Of a stretch of 64,000 nt of DNA, positions 26,493-35,870 are shown piece after piece (positions within the stretch are counted from its first letter, which is position 1; each line of letters begins with the position of its first letter). A program made the translations under genes and the position numbers. Origin of the DNA: Motiliproteus sp. MSK22-1 (GTDB lineage: Bacteria > Pseudomonadota > Gammaproteobacteria > Pseudomonadales > Balneatricaceae); contig NZ_MIEQ01000021.1 in the NCBI RefSeq assembly GCF_001968815.1, forward strand, positions 54,814-118,813, in the 5' to 3' direction. Under the pieces are notes generated by a model. The model was not told the origin of the DNA, did not search any database, and saw only the letters and a program-made list of their open reading frames with translations.

Positions 26493-28184
26493 TTAATGAC
26501 CTGCTGATTGCATCCTGCGACTGCTCAGTACCTTATCCAGCCAATCAAGTTCCATTTCCGGCACGGAGGAGAGCAGTAGGTCCGTGTAATCGTCATAGGG
26601 TGGAGAAAGTACTTGGCTACGCTCACCAAAGCGTACTAATTCTCCTTGGTACATGACTGCTATGGTGTCTGATATGGCGCGCACCGTGGCAATATCGTGA
26701 GTGATAAAAAGATAGGCCACCTGGTATTGTTCCTGCAATCGCAGTAACAGCTTCAGAATTTCTTCTGCCACCAACGGATCCAGAGCTGAGGTTACCTCAT
26801 CACAGATAATCAGATCGGGTTTGGCGGCGAGTGCGCGAGCAATACAGATACGTTGTTTCTGGCCACCGGAAAGCTCAGCGGGATAGCGATCAATGTATTT
26901 TTCACCCAGTTCGATCAGCTCCAGCAGTTCGATGACTTTTCGACGCTTTTCTGCCCCTCGTAAGCCGAAATAGAATTCCAGTGGCCGACCGATTATCTGG
27001 TCGATAGTCTGGCGCGGATTCATTGCCACATCTGCCATCTGGTAGATCATCTGTAAACGCCGCAGTTGTTCTTTGTCACGACGTTTCAGTTCGGCAGGTA
27101 ATGGAGTTCCGTTAAATAACACCTTGCCTTGCTGCTGGGGCAGCAGTCCTGTCACAACTCTGGCCATGGTGGACTTTCCTGATCCGGATTCACCAACGAT
27201 GGACAGTGTCTGTCCGGCATGAAGTTGCAGTGATATGTCGCTTAGAATCTGATTAACACCATCGTAGGAGGCACTGATGTTTTCTACCCTTAGCAGCGGG
27301 GTTTTATCCGGTGATTCAGTCACCGGTTTTTGAGTAGAGCGCACAGTGACCAGGCTTTGTGTATATTGCTCCTGAGGGCTGTTGATAATCTGTTCTGTTG
27401 TTCCGTATTCGACAGTTTTTCCATTTTTCAGCACCATTATTTCGTCAGAAATCTGAGCCACCACCGCCAGATCATGGGTAATGTAGAGTGCCGCCGTATG
27501 AGTTTCACGGATGGCGTGCTTGATCGCCGCCAGTACATCGATCTGGGTGGTCACATCCAGTGCCGTAGTGGGTTCATCAAAGACAATCAGGTCTGGTTTG
27601 GAGCACAGGGCCATCGCTGTCATTGCTCGCTGCAATTGACCTCCGGAAACCTGGTGAGGATAGCGTTGTCCGAATTTGTCCGGCTCAGGCAAACCCAGCT
27701 TATCAAAAAGCTGATCGGCAAAGGCTGTGGCTTCAGTCCGAGACATAAGACCGTGCTCCAGCGCTGATTCGATCACCTGATCACCCAGGCGGTGAGCCGG
27801 ATTAAAGGCGGCTGCAGCCGATTGCGCTACATAGGCGACCTTGACTCCACGGATCTGACGAATGCTCTTATGGTTGAAACTCAGGATATCTTCACCGTTA
27901 AGGAATACTTCTCCTCCGGTTATCTCACAACCTCCCCGGCCATAGGCCATGGCTGAGAGTCCAATGGTTGATTTACCGGCACCGGATTCACCAATCAATC
28001 CCAGAACGTGACCCTTCTGCAGTTGAAATGATATTTTATCAACGATCACAATATGGTGATTTTTTTCACCGGGGAAGGAGATATTGGCTCCGATACGAAG
28101 GTTTCTAACATCCAGTAAGGGGGGGGCAGCTTTCGTATTCTCAGTACGGTTGAGATCCCGGGTTACTTGAGTTGAATGAGACAT
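26493..28184 (-). CDS. fused oligopeptide-type ABC ATPase (two ATPase domains)
   Basis: The 563-residue protein carries two complete ATPase domains, the DppD-like and DppF-like parts in one chain. Domain 1 has Walker A GESGAGKST (about 58-66), signature VSGGQLQRAM and Walker B LIVFDEPTTALD; domain 2 has Walker A GESGSGKST (about 330-338), signature LSGGQKQRICIARAL and Walker B LIICDEVTSALD. The conserved oligopeptide-type iron-sulfur segment is not obvious. It is the last gene of a four-gene operon and overlaps the preceding permease gene by one base. Confidence 0.92.
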   Translation of the reverse strand: MSHSTQVTRDLNRTENTKAAPPLLDVRNLRIGANISFPGEKNHHIVIVDKISFQLQKGHVLGLIGESGAGKSTIGLSAMAYGRGGCEITGGEVFLNGEDILSFNHKSIRQIRGVKVAYVAQSAAAAFNPAHRLGDQVIESALEHGLMSRTEATAFADQLFDKLGLPEPDKFGQRYPHQVSGGQLQRAMTAMALCSKPDLIVFDEPTTALDVTTQIDVLAAIKHAIRETHTAALYITHDLAVVAQISDEIMVLKNGKTVEYGTTEQIINSPQEQYTQSLVTVRSTQKPVTESPDKTPLLRVENISASYDGVNQILSDISLQLHAGQTLSIVGESGSGKSTMARVVTGLLPQQQGKVLFNGTPLPAELKRRDKEQLRRLQMIYQMADVAMNPRQTIDQIIGRPLEFYFGLRGAEKRRKVIELLELIELGEKYIDRYPAELSGGQKQRICIARALAAKPDLIICDEVTSALDPLVAEEILKLLLRLQEQYQVAYLFITHDIATVRAISDTIAVMYQGELVRFGERSQVLSPPYDDYTDLLLSSVPEMELDWLDKVLSSRRMQSAGH

Positions 28185-29080
28185 TAGCCCCGACCTCCCT
28201 TCAGGCTGGTGGTTCGGCTCAGGATCGAATCGACAACCAGGTTGATGCTGATCGTCAGGATTGCAATCGCTCCGGCAGGAATCAACGCAGCGGGAATACC
28301 AAAAACAATACCATCCTTATTCTCTTTCACCATGCTTCCCCAGTCGGCTTCGGGAGGCTGAATACCCAGGCCCAGGAAGCTCAGTGTACTGAGGAACAGT
28401 ACGGCAAAGGCAAAGCGTAATCCGAATTCAGCAAAAAGCGGGGTCAGGGCGTTAGGCAAAATTTCCCGGAAAATAATCCAAAGGGTTTTTTCACCGCGCA
28501 GTCGAGCCGCCTCGACAAAATCCAGGACCGCGATATCGACCGCTACAGCCCGGGATAAACGAAACACTCGAGTAGAGTCCAGAACCCCCATAACCAGTAT
28601 CAGAGTGAGCATATTAACCGGTAGTACGGACAGCACTACCAAAGCAAAGATCAAAGTTGGAATAGCCATCATCAGATCGTTAAGCCGACTAAGGGACTGA
28701 TCGATAATCCCCCCCCGAACAGCAGCCAGAAAGCCTAAAAAACTGCCCATAAAGAAGGACAGCAGGGTCGCCGCTCCAGCAACAAAGAAAGTATTTCTGG
28801 CACCGTAAATAAGCCGTGTTAACAGATCACGACCAATCTGATCGGTCCCCAGCCAGAACTGAGCTGAAATAGGTTCCCAGACATCTCCGACCACCTCGTC
28901 AGGACCATAGGGAGCGACCCAGGGGGCGAAGATTGCAGAACCGGCAAAGACAATCAATCCCAGCAGGCCCAGTCTGGCTCCCCAAGATAAATGAACCAAC
29001 ATGATGCTTCTTTTCTCCAGAGCGTTAGACATCAGCCCGAACAGGCCGGCCCACGCACCATTTGCCACTCTTACAAGCAT
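28184..29080 (-). CDS. oligopeptide-type ABC permease (DppC-like)
   Basis: The start at ATG 29080 is preferred because TGAGGT sits seven bases before it; an upstream GTG at 29092 overlaps the previous stop codon. The 298-residue protein has about six membrane helices, the amino-terminal PxGPDEVVGDVWEPIS-like loop with LGTDQIGRDLLTRLIYGAR, and the EAA loop EAARLRGEKTLWIIFREILPNALTPL (in parts, about 188-212), all typical for DppC/OppC. Works with the DppB-like permease encoded upstream. Confidence 0.9.
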   Translation of the reverse strand: MLVRVANGAWAGLFGLMSNALEKRSIMLVHLSWGARLGLLGLIVFAGSAIFAPWVAPYGPDEVVGDVWEPISAQFWLGTDQIGRDLLTRLIYGARNTFFVAGAATLLSFFMGSFLGFLAAVRGGIIDQSLSRLNDLMMAIPTLIFALVVLSVLPVNMLTLILVMGVLDSTRVFRLSRAVAVDIAVLDFVEAARLRGEKTLWIIFREILPNALTPLFAEFGLRFAFAVLFLSTLSFLGLGIQPPEADWGSMVKENKDGIVFGIPAALIPAGAIAILTISINLVVDSILSRTTSLKGGRG

Positions 29081-29088
29081 GGCATACC

Positions 29089-30060
29089 TCACTTAGGGTG
29101 TCGCAGTCGTGGGTTGGCGATAATGGCCATAATGTCTGCAAACATGTTTAGAAAAATATAGATGGCCGCAAAAATGAGTCCAGCAGCCTGTACCACAGGT
29201 ACATCGCGTTTGGTGACATGATCAACCAGCAGTTGGCCCATACCGGGATAGACAAAGATGATTTCCACCACCACAACCCCGACCACCAGATACGCCATAT
29301 TCAGTACTACGACCGTGATAATGGGGGATATTGCGTTAGGGAAGGCATGATGAAAGATGATCTTAAATGGACTTAATCCTTTCAGTTCAGCGGTTTCTAC
29401 ATAGGGGCTGGACATCACATTGAGAATAGCTGCACGGGTCATTCGCATCATATGAGCCAGTACTACCAGTGTCAGGGTTGCACAGGGTAGAGCGATTGCA
29501 GTCATCTGATCCAGAAACGGCATACCCTCATAAATAATGGAGGTTGAAGGGAACAGGTTCCAGGTCACAGCAAAGAACATGATCAGCAGATAGCCAATAA
29601 AGAACTCCGGTAGGGATATGGCTGCCAACGTTGTCATCGATATAAATTTATCGATAAATCCGTCTCGATAATGGACGGCGATCATGCCCAGGAATATAGC
29701 CAGGGGGACTGCAACCAGCGCAGACCAACCGGCCAGAAACAGCGTATTGCTTAGTCGGCTGGCAATCATCTCGCTGATATCACTGCCGCTGCTGAGAGAA
29801 GTTCCCAGGTCGCCCTGCAACATCCCGCCAAACCAATTGAAGTAGCGTGTATGAGCCGGTTCATTCAGGCCCATCTCTGCTCGCAGGTTCGCTAATGCTT
29901 CCGGGGTGGCAGACTGACCCAGAATACTCTGGGCCACGTCACCGGGCAGCATCTCAGTGCCAGCAAAGATAACAACGGAAATAGCGATCAGCAGAAGGAA
30001 ACCAAGCGCAGTGCGCTTGGCGACCATCATGACCAGCGGGTTGGAGAGAGAAACGGTCAT
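29089..30060 (-). CDS. oligopeptide-type ABC permease (DppB-like)
   Basis: The 323-residue protein has the DppB pattern: an amino-terminal helix, a periplasmic loop with MLPGDVAQSILGQSATPE and MGLNEPAHTRYFNWFGGML, then five helices and the EAA loop ETAELKGLSPFKIIFHHAFPNA (in parts, about 228-249), ending with AIANPRLRHPK. Its stop overlaps or abuts the DppC-like start, and it follows the binding protein gene by two bases. Confidence 0.92.
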   Translation of the reverse strand: MTVSLSNPLVMMVAKRTALGFLLLIAISVVIFAGTEMLPGDVAQSILGQSATPEALANLRAEMGLNEPAHTRYFNWFGGMLQGDLGTSLSSGSDISEMIASRLSNTLFLAGWSALVAVPLAIFLGMIAVHYRDGFIDKFISMTTLAAISLPEFFIGYLLIMFFAVTWNLFPSTSIIYEGMPFLDQMTAIALPCATLTLVVLAHMMRMTRAAILNVMSSPYVETAELKGLSPFKIIFHHAFPNAISPIITVVVLNMAYLVVGVVVVEIIFVYPGMGQLLVDHVTKRDVPVVQAAGLIFAAIYIFLNMFADIMAIIANPRLRHPK

Positions 30061-30062
30061 TC

Positions 30063-31652
30063 TTATGCCAGCCAGCAGCGAATCAGCGAATGTCCATTGG
30101 ACAGCTCAGCAGCTGGGTCTTTGATATACCCCTGAACCTGCTCGGAAACACCGTCAATGTAGTCGTTGAACATTGGAATGATTGCGCCACCATCGTCATG
30201 GACCATTTGGCCCATCTCACGATAGAGATCTGCTCGCAGGCCTTGATCCAGCTCGACACGGGCCTGGATCAGCAGCTTATCGAACTTGGGGCGGAACCAC
30301 TTGGTATCGTTCCAGTCAGCGTCAGACTTATATCCAACAGTGTACATCCCGTCCTGAGTGGGGCGACCACTCCAATAGGATGCGGAGAACGGCTGAACGT
30401 TCCAGACATTAGACCAGTAGCCGTCAGAGGGCTCCCGTTTAACTTCGATCTTAATGCCAGCCTTGGCAGCCTGTTGTTGATAGAGAACGGCAGCATCAAC
30501 GGCGCCGGAGAATGCAGCATCTGATACTCGCAGTACGACCGGACCTGAGTGCCCTGACTTTTTGTAGTGATGGGCTGCTCTATCGGGATCATAGACCCGT
30601 TGTTTGATATCAGTAGGGAACAGGTCATAGGCTTTATTGATAGGGAAGTCATTACCGACCGAGCCATAGCCATGGAGGACTCGTTTGACAAGTGCTTCAC
30701 GGTCAATAGCATTTTTCATCGCCAGTCGCAGGTCAAGATTGTCAAATGGAGCCTTATCGCAATGCATCAGGAAGGGGTAGTGACCTCGACCGGAGGTATT
30801 CTCGATATTTATTTTAGGCATACGGGCCAGCAATTTTGCTGTTTTAGGATCGACCCGGTTGATCATGTGAACACGCCCTGATTGCAGTGCCGACATACGT
30901 GCTGTTTGGTCATTCAGTACCAGTATTTCAACAGTATCTGCGTGGCCGACGGAATCATTCCAGTAACCGGCGTATTTCTTGCCCATATAGCGAATGCCAT
31001 GTTCAGCCACTTCTACCTGATAAGGGCCTGTGCCGATACCAGCATCCGGTTTATCAAAGCCGCCACCCGGTTGAATCACCAGATGATAGTCGGACATCAG
31101 ATAAGGTAAATCTGCGTTGCCTGATTTAAGCGTCACAACCACTTCGTATTGTCCGGCGGCTTCTACTTTCTCAATGCCTCGCATAATCCCCAGAGCACCG
31201 GACTTGGTTTCTTCTCCGGAATGACGCTGCAGGGTTTTAACCACATCATCGGCAACCAGCTCTTTACCATTATGGAAAGTGACACCCTTACGCAGGTGGA
31301 AGTGCCATACCTTGGCTCCAGGTTCTGCTTCGAAAGACTCTGCCAGATGAGGCGTAACAGATCCGTCTATTGGTGAGGTTTCTACCAGTGTCTCAGCCCA
31401 GCAATAGCCGAAATGGAAAGGAACTTGGGAGGCATTAAGCGCAGGATCAAGGCTGTCGGTAGCGCTGCCGCCTACCAGCCCCAATACCAGGTTGCCGCCT
31501 TTTTTAGGGCCTGCCGCCATGACACTTTGACTTAGCAGTGAGCTGGCAAAAGGCAAGGCAACTCCCAGGGTACCTGCCATACCGAGAAAGTCTCGGCGAC
31601 TCATACGCCCTTTGGCTACTTCTTTACTCAGCTGTTTCAGTTTGTCCGACAT
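30063..31652 (-). CDS. oligopeptide-type ABC substrate-binding protein, Tat-type signal
   Basis: The 529-residue protein has a twin-arginine-type signal (MSRRDFLGMAGTLGVALPF, about residues 17-35) ending AVMAAG-like at about 46, then the SBP_bac_5 fold: YCWAETLVETSPIDGSVTPHLAE, FHLRKGVTFHNGKELVADDV and GTGPYQVE. Family members bind peptides, nickel, opines or quaternary amines; the acidic and aromatic pocket cannot be assigned by eye. It begins the operon, with a 550-bp regulatory region and a divergent LysR gene upstream. Confidence 0.9.
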   Translation of the reverse strand: MSDKLKQLSKEVAKGRMSRRDFLGMAGTLGVALPFASSLLSQSVMAAGPKKGGNLVLGLVGGSATDSLDPALNASQVPFHFGYCWAETLVETSPIDGSVTPHLAESFEAEPGAKVWHFHLRKGVTFHNGKELVADDVVKTLQRHSGEETKSGALGIMRGIEKVEAAGQYEVVVTLKSGNADLPYLMSDYHLVIQPGGGFDKPDAGIGTGPYQVEVAEHGIRYMGKKYAGYWNDSVGHADTVEILVLNDQTARMSALQSGRVHMINRVDPKTAKLLARMPKINIENTSGRGHYPFLMHCDKAPFDNLDLRLAMKNAIDREALVKRVLHGYGSVGNDFPINKAYDLFPTDIKQRVYDPDRAAHHYKKSGHSGPVVLRVSDAAFSGAVDAAVLYQQQAAKAGIKIEVKREPSDGYWSNVWNVQPFSASYWSGRPTQDGMYTVGYKSDADWNDTKWFRPKFDKLLIQARVELDQGLRADLYREMGQMVHDDGGAIIPMFNDYIDGVSEQVQGYIKDPAAELSNGHSLIRCWLA

Positions 31653-32203
31653 ACTTAACCTCGTTGTTCCATGTTCAAATTGGGTGACTCGCCTAGGATC
31701 ATCTTTATAGTATCGGATGATTTAAGGAGATGTGCGACCGGAGTGAGATCGAATCAAAGATGTTCCTGACAGCTCGGAATCCGCACATCTGGGATCCGAA
31801 AACAGTGAGGGATGAGCGCTTGGATACAGCGTCTCGGTAAAGCAGCATGGTAACTTCCCTAGTAGTTATTTTTGTCAGGGGGTTAGAGATCTATCGCTAG
31901 CTCTCTCGATTTTTTAAGATGTTACAAGTCAATCATGTCAAAAAACAACCAAAGAAAAAATGTAGAATTTCCATCACTATTGTTTAGATATTCTAATGAT
32001 TGTTTTGTTTGAGTCTACCTGAACAATCACAAAACTGTCATAGTATTACGCTTTAATTGTCTGTTTTTGACAAAATCATGTAATGCTACTTTATCTGTGA
32101 TGAGTTTAGTTATATCGAACGCTATAGAAATGCTAATGATTTTTAGAGCCTGTATTTCATCCTTGTCTTGCTGCGTTGATCAGTGTTTACGGAGAGCATC
32201 ACT
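31653..32203. promoter_or_regulatory. divergent ABC operon / LysR regulatory region
   Basis: This AT-rich 551-bp gap has no gene. It contains the inverted repeat TGATTGTT (31997-32004) and AACAATCA (32022-32029) separated by 17 bp, flanked by TTTTGT and ACAAAA, a form suited to a LysR-family operator. The region 31900-32000 is rich in A/T and probably holds the promoters; no single -35/-10 pair was certain. Confidence 0.5.
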
Positions 32204-33124
32204 ATGCATCGTCTGAAAAAGACCTTACCTCCCCTTAATGCTCTGCGGGCTTTTGAATCTGCTGCGCGTCTGCAGAATCTAACCCGAGCGGCAGAAGAAC
32301 TGCATGTTACTCAGGGGGCGGTCAGTCAGCAGATAAAGCTATTAGAAGAATACCTTGAGACTCCGTTGTTTGTTCGCAGAGCGCGCCGGCTGGAGCTAAC
32401 CGACAGTGCACGGGCTTATCTGCCGGTTCTGACAGAAGCATTTGGCAATGTACTTGCCAGCACAAATGAGCTGTTTGTAACGGACTACCGCCCGGTTGTT
32501 AAAGTGAAGTGCGGAACCACCTTTGCACAACGCTGGCTGATCACTCGGTTGCCACGTTTTTTTAAGCAATATCCGGATTATCGGTTGCGATTACTGACGG
32601 CGGTATGGCCATCAGACCAGGGCGTTAATGAGGCGGATCTGGAGATCTGTCATGGCTATGGAGAATATGCCGGGCTTAAAGTTCAACGTATTATTAAAGA
32701 GCACTGGATGGTTGTGGCGAGCCCTGCGTTTATTGCATCTCATGAAGAGCTGTCTGATATTGAACACTTTAAGTCCTTACCACTGATCAGCACGCTGGGG
32801 TACAAGGAAGGTTGGCACAGCTGGTTTTCAGACCTGGGACTCCCCGAGTTTCAGGCGACACCGGTTTTTGAAAGCGATAACACCTCCATGGCTTTGGATA
32901 TGGCGATTGCTGGTATTGGATTATTGCTGGGGCTTTCTTCTAATTTACGTGGAGCTTTGACCGAACAATCAGTCGTTCAGGCCCATCCACATACCATGGA
33001 AGCGGAAGGAGGACAGTACCTGGTGCTGCCCAACCGCCCAATCACACCAAAAGTTAATGCATTTTGTGAATGGCTGATGGAGGAGTTGAAAGAACACCCG
33101 GATCGGGACTGTATCGATTGGTGA
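32204..33124 (+). CDS. LysR-family regulator, GcvA-like
   Basis: Start at ATG 32204, with GGAGAG upstream; the frame can be opened at a GTG 21 bases earlier but this lies in the ribosome site. The 306-residue protein has the GcvA/AmpR-type helix-turn-helix (PLNALRAFESAARLQNLTRA, AAEELHVTQGAVSQQIKLLE) and an effector domain ending VNAFCEWLMEELKEH. It is divergent from the peptide-type ABC operon and likely controls it. A shortened, diverged copy of its 3' end lies beyond the beta-lactamase pair at 35578-35658. Confidence 0.86.
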   Translation: MHRLKKTLPPLNALRAFESAARLQNLTRAAEELHVTQGAVSQQIKLLEEYLETPLFVRRARRLELTDSARAYLPVLTEAFGNVLASTNELFVTDYRPVVKVKCGTTFAQRWLITRLPRFFKQYPDYRLRLLTAVWPSDQGVNEADLEICHGYGEYAGLKVQRIIKEHWMVVASPAFIASHEELSDIEHFKSLPLISTLGYKEGWHSWFSDLGLPEFQATPVFESDNTSMALDMAIAGIGLLLGLSSNLRGALTEQSVVQAHPHTMEAEGGQYLVLPNRPITPKVNAFCEWLMEELKEHPDRDCIDW

Positions 33125-33261
33125 CAAGCAGTCATTTTGGCAATTACAGATCGAACCTGTTGAGTTTTCCCCAAGCCAGCCATGCTAGTAATTATCTGGT
33201 GTACAAGCAGCAATTGATTGTGCTTGGTGTATTGCTACAGAAATACTATCCACGTAATAGG

Positions 33262-34149
33262 CTATAGGCCTTGAATCTTTTCTACAATTAACCTGCCGAT
33301 CTCGGCGATCATACGGTTTCGTGTTGAAAAATCCACCTCGTTCTCTGTCAGGTAAATGGTAACCAGGGTAGGCCCTTTGTTTGGAGGCATGATGAACGCG
33401 ATGATCGAGCGTGAGCCGTATCCCCCCGCGCCGGATTTATCGCCAATTTTCCAACCTTCAGGCAAGGATGTTCGGAGCAAATCGTCTGCGACCTTGTCAT
33501 TGATCATCCAATCTGTGAGCTGTTTGCGCGAAGACATTGAAAGAACTTTGCCAAAAAGCAGCTTTTCGAGAGTTCCCAATGCTGCTGTTGGTGTCGTTGT
33601 ATCGCGAAGATCACCGGGTACTCCCTCGTTTAATTTGGTTTCCCAACGATCCAGACGAGTTATGTCATCTCCAATTTTTCGCAGAAACATAGTTAATCCT
33701 TGGGGGCCTCCGATCATGTCTAAAAGTAAATTTGCCGCTGTGTTGTCACTCATAGTTATAGTTGCTTCGCACAGCTCGCCAACTGACATGCCTGTTTGAA
33801 CACGTTTTTCAGTAATAGGTGACCAGCTGACGATCTCTGATTTTTTAAACGTAATCGGTCGATTCAGGCTCTCTTTGCCTGCATCTACCTTTGCCAGAAT
33901 AGCTCCGCAGAGCTGAACCTTGAACGTACTGGATACGGGGAAACGACTATCGGCTTTGTATGTCCATTTATCACCACTGTGGAGATTGAGTATTGCCACT
34001 CCAATTCGACCGTCGAGCTTACTTTCGATTGCTGCAATCTTCTTCTGAAATTCTTCTTGAGCCTGAACGCTATGAGTGAAGGTTATTGCAGCAAGAGCGA
34101 ATATTCCAACTCGGAAAGTTTTTAGTAAAAGTGCGCAAACAGGTAACAT
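33262..34149 (-). CDS. class A beta-lactamase
   Basis: The 295-residue protein has an export signal (hydrophobic core VGIFALAAITFT, cleavage near VQA-QE) and all class A active-site elements: S-x-x-K as SSTFK (Ser70/Lys73), SDN (130-132), the omega-loop RWETKLN with Glu166, and KSG (234-236) followed by AGGYGSRS. Cysteines in VQLCGAILA and ELCEATITM match the disulfide of many class A enzymes. It is divergent from an AmpR-like LysR gene, the usual arrangement for inducible enzymes. It hydrolyses beta-lactam antibiotics in the periplasm; the substrate range cannot be told by eye. AT-richer than most neighbours. Confidence 0.93.
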   Translation of the reverse strand: MLPVCALLLKTFRVGIFALAAITFTHSVQAQEEFQKKIAAIESKLDGRIGVAILNLHSGDKWTYKADSRFPVSSTFKVQLCGAILAKVDAGKESLNRPITFKKSEIVSWSPITEKRVQTGMSVGELCEATITMSDNTAANLLLDMIGGPQGLTMFLRKIGDDITRLDRWETKLNEGVPGDLRDTTTPTAALGTLEKLLFGKVLSMSSRKQLTDWMINDKVADDLLRTSLPEGWKIGDKSGAGGYGSRSIIAFIMPPNKGPTLVTIYLTENEVDFSTRNRMIAEIGRLIVEKIQGL

Positions 34150-34325
34150 AGGGTTTCAGCTTCCTTCATGATGAAAGTTCGGAGGATATGTGCTTTTAAT
34201 TCGTGTAAACCGTGCTTCTAAAATCACTGTCATTCAAAAAAAATTTGACAAAGCAATCCTAATAAATCGATATTCGTACATCAAACGACAATATTTTGAA
34301 TAGCTTATAAAATTAATTTATATCT

Positions 34326-35198
34326 ATGGATCGTCCACGCCTCCCTTTTACTGGCCTTCGTGCTTTTGAAGTGTCCGCCCGGCAAGGTAGTTTTACGCAA
34401 GCAGCGGTGGAGCTTTGCGTCAGCCAAGCAGCCGTCAGTCATCAAGTCATCAGTCTTGAAGAGGCGCTGGGTGTCACATTATTCAATCGCACACCCAAGG
34501 GACTGATATTGACAGATGAAGGCCAGGCGCTCCTACCAGTATTAACTAAGTCTTTTGACTCAATCGGAAGTGTATTGGATCGTTTTATGGGTGGACGGTA
34601 CATGGAAACGATTAATGTTGGAGTCGTAACGACATTTGCAGTTGGTTGGCTTATTGAAAATCTGCCGAGGTTTTTACGGTTGCACCCTGGTATCGACGTG
34701 AGAGTATCCACCAATAATAATAAAGTGGACTTATCCAAAGAAGGGCTCGATATGGCTATTCGTTTTGGCGATGGTGCTTGGGCGGGTCTAGAAGCCGTGC
34801 CACTGATTGAAACGCCGCTCACTCCAATGTGTGCTCCCGAAATAGCGAAGCGCCTGCAGCATCCTGCAGCTTTGCACAAAGAGGTATTGCTGCGTTCCTA
34901 TCGCAATAGCGAGTGGCCTGCTTGGTTTGAAATGGTGGGCGAGAGTTGTCCCGACTTACGCGGACCACTCTTTGATTCTTCTATTGCAATGGCTGATATG
35001 GCTGAAGCCGGTGCGGGCGTCGCTCTGCTGCCTGCGAGAATGTTACCAAGACGGGTAAGTCTAGGGCGACTTGTCCAGCCTTATCAAGACGAGATTAGAA
35101 CTGGGTGCTATTGGTTGACCTTTCCAAAGGCCAAGACGATTTCTCCAGCGATGAGTATGTTTGAAAACTGGATTCGTACAGAGATAAGAACCCTTTAA
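34326..35198 (+). CDS. AmpR-like LysR regulator of the beta-lactamase
   Basis: The 290-residue protein has the AmpR/GcvA-type helix-turn-helix (PFTGLRAFEVSARQGSFTQA, AAVELCVSQAAVSHQVISLE) and an effector domain like AmpR, which senses muropeptides (GVALLPARMLP near residues 236-246). It is encoded divergently from the class A enzyme with 176 bp between starts, which must hold both promoters and the operator. Inducible control is inferred from the arrangement. The last residue group resembles FENWIRTEI. Confidence 0.87.
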   Translation: MDRPRLPFTGLRAFEVSARQGSFTQAAVELCVSQAAVSHQVISLEEALGVTLFNRTPKGLILTDEGQALLPVLTKSFDSIGSVLDRFMGGRYMETINVGVVTTFAVGWLIENLPRFLRLHPGIDVRVSTNNNKVDLSKEGLDMAIRFGDGAWAGLEAVPLIETPLTPMCAPEIAKRLQHPAALHKEVLLRSYRNSEWPAWFEMVGESCPDLRGPLFDSSIAMADMAEAGAGVALLPARMLPRRVSLGRLVQPYQDEIRTGCYWLTFPKAKTISPAMSMFENWIRTEIRTL

Positions 35199-35380
35199 AA
35201 TGGCTTGGTAATGCTACCTTGCCCTGAATACTCTTTTCCCCTAGCCCTTGTTGTTTGTATAGCTGGATTCTGGTCCCACCGATGGTCACGCTGTGGTCGT
35301 GGATTATCTGATTTTCCTTCAGTTACACTGCTTCTATTGATGGACTGTAAACAAATACAACAGATACAGGAGCAAATCCG

Positions 35381-35593
35381 ATGACCGCAGGTATCCGTAC
35401 AGAATCAGACCTCTCAACCGCTGAAAAAGAGATGCTTATAAACGGGCTGAGGTCAAAGGGGTACAAGCAGACTGAGGACACTCAGTATCCAAGAAAGCTG
35501 GAGTTTTCAGTTTCTTCCTATAGCTCAGATCCTCTTAGCCCAAGTGATCCGCAATCTTGGGTAGTTAAGTTTGATCCAGTCCATCGCAGGTAA
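35381..35593 (+). CDS. hypothetical protein, 70 residues
   Basis: The ATG at 35381 is preceded by ACAGGAGC at good spacing. The product is a small soluble protein with an amino-terminal helix (ESDLSTAEKEMLINGLRSKG) followed by beta-prone, Ser/Pro-rich sequence; I do not recognise the family. Its last four codons run into a relic of a LysR 3' end in another frame. It may be a truncated gene whose former end was replaced when the relic was joined. Confidence 0.45.
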   Translation: MTAGIRTESDLSTAEKEMLINGLRSKGYKQTEDTQYPRKLEFSVSSYSSDPLSPSDPQSWVVKFDPVHRR

Positions 35594-35658
35594 ATGCATT
35601 TCATGAATGGTTGATGGAGGTGTTGAACCAGCACTTTGCCATTACTGATGTCTCTTAA
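35578..35658 (+). pseudogene. relic of a LysR-family gene (3' end only)
   Basis: Read from 35578, the frame gives SSPSQVNAFHEWLMEVLNQH, then ten more residues to TAA at 35656-35658, with a stop just upstream at 35572. The stretch lines up with the end of the intact LysR gene at 33040-33124 (VNAFCEWLMEELKEH), including roughly four fifths of the bases over about 45 bp. No helix-turn-helix or effector domain remains. The beta-lactamase/AmpR pair lies between the intact and relic ends. Confidence 0.55.
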
Positions 35659-35773
35659 CCTCCATAAACATTGAGCGAAGGGCTCTATAATGGGCGGGCC
35701 CTTCTGATCCCCTTCTGCATTCGGCTGGATTTAACCATAACCTGACTCTTAACTATGTTAGTATGGACGTTCA

Positions 35774-35836
35774 CCCCACCGCTTAGTGGGGACCTCTTGT
35801 TGACATCCGGCTTAAGCAGGTCGGCGCGATCCTGCT
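35774..35836 (+). promoter_or_regulatory. structured leader upstream of the dgcN-like gene
   Basis: Two hairpins can be drawn in the 5' leader: CCCCAC (35774-35779) with GTGGGG (35786-35791), and AGCAGG (35815-35820) with CCTGCT (35831-35836). They lie 35-97 bases before the start codon. I cannot match them to a known riboswitch. Confidence 0.35.
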
Positions 35837-35870
35837 GCCCCTCTGAGCCCATGTTTACCCGAGGTTCTTC

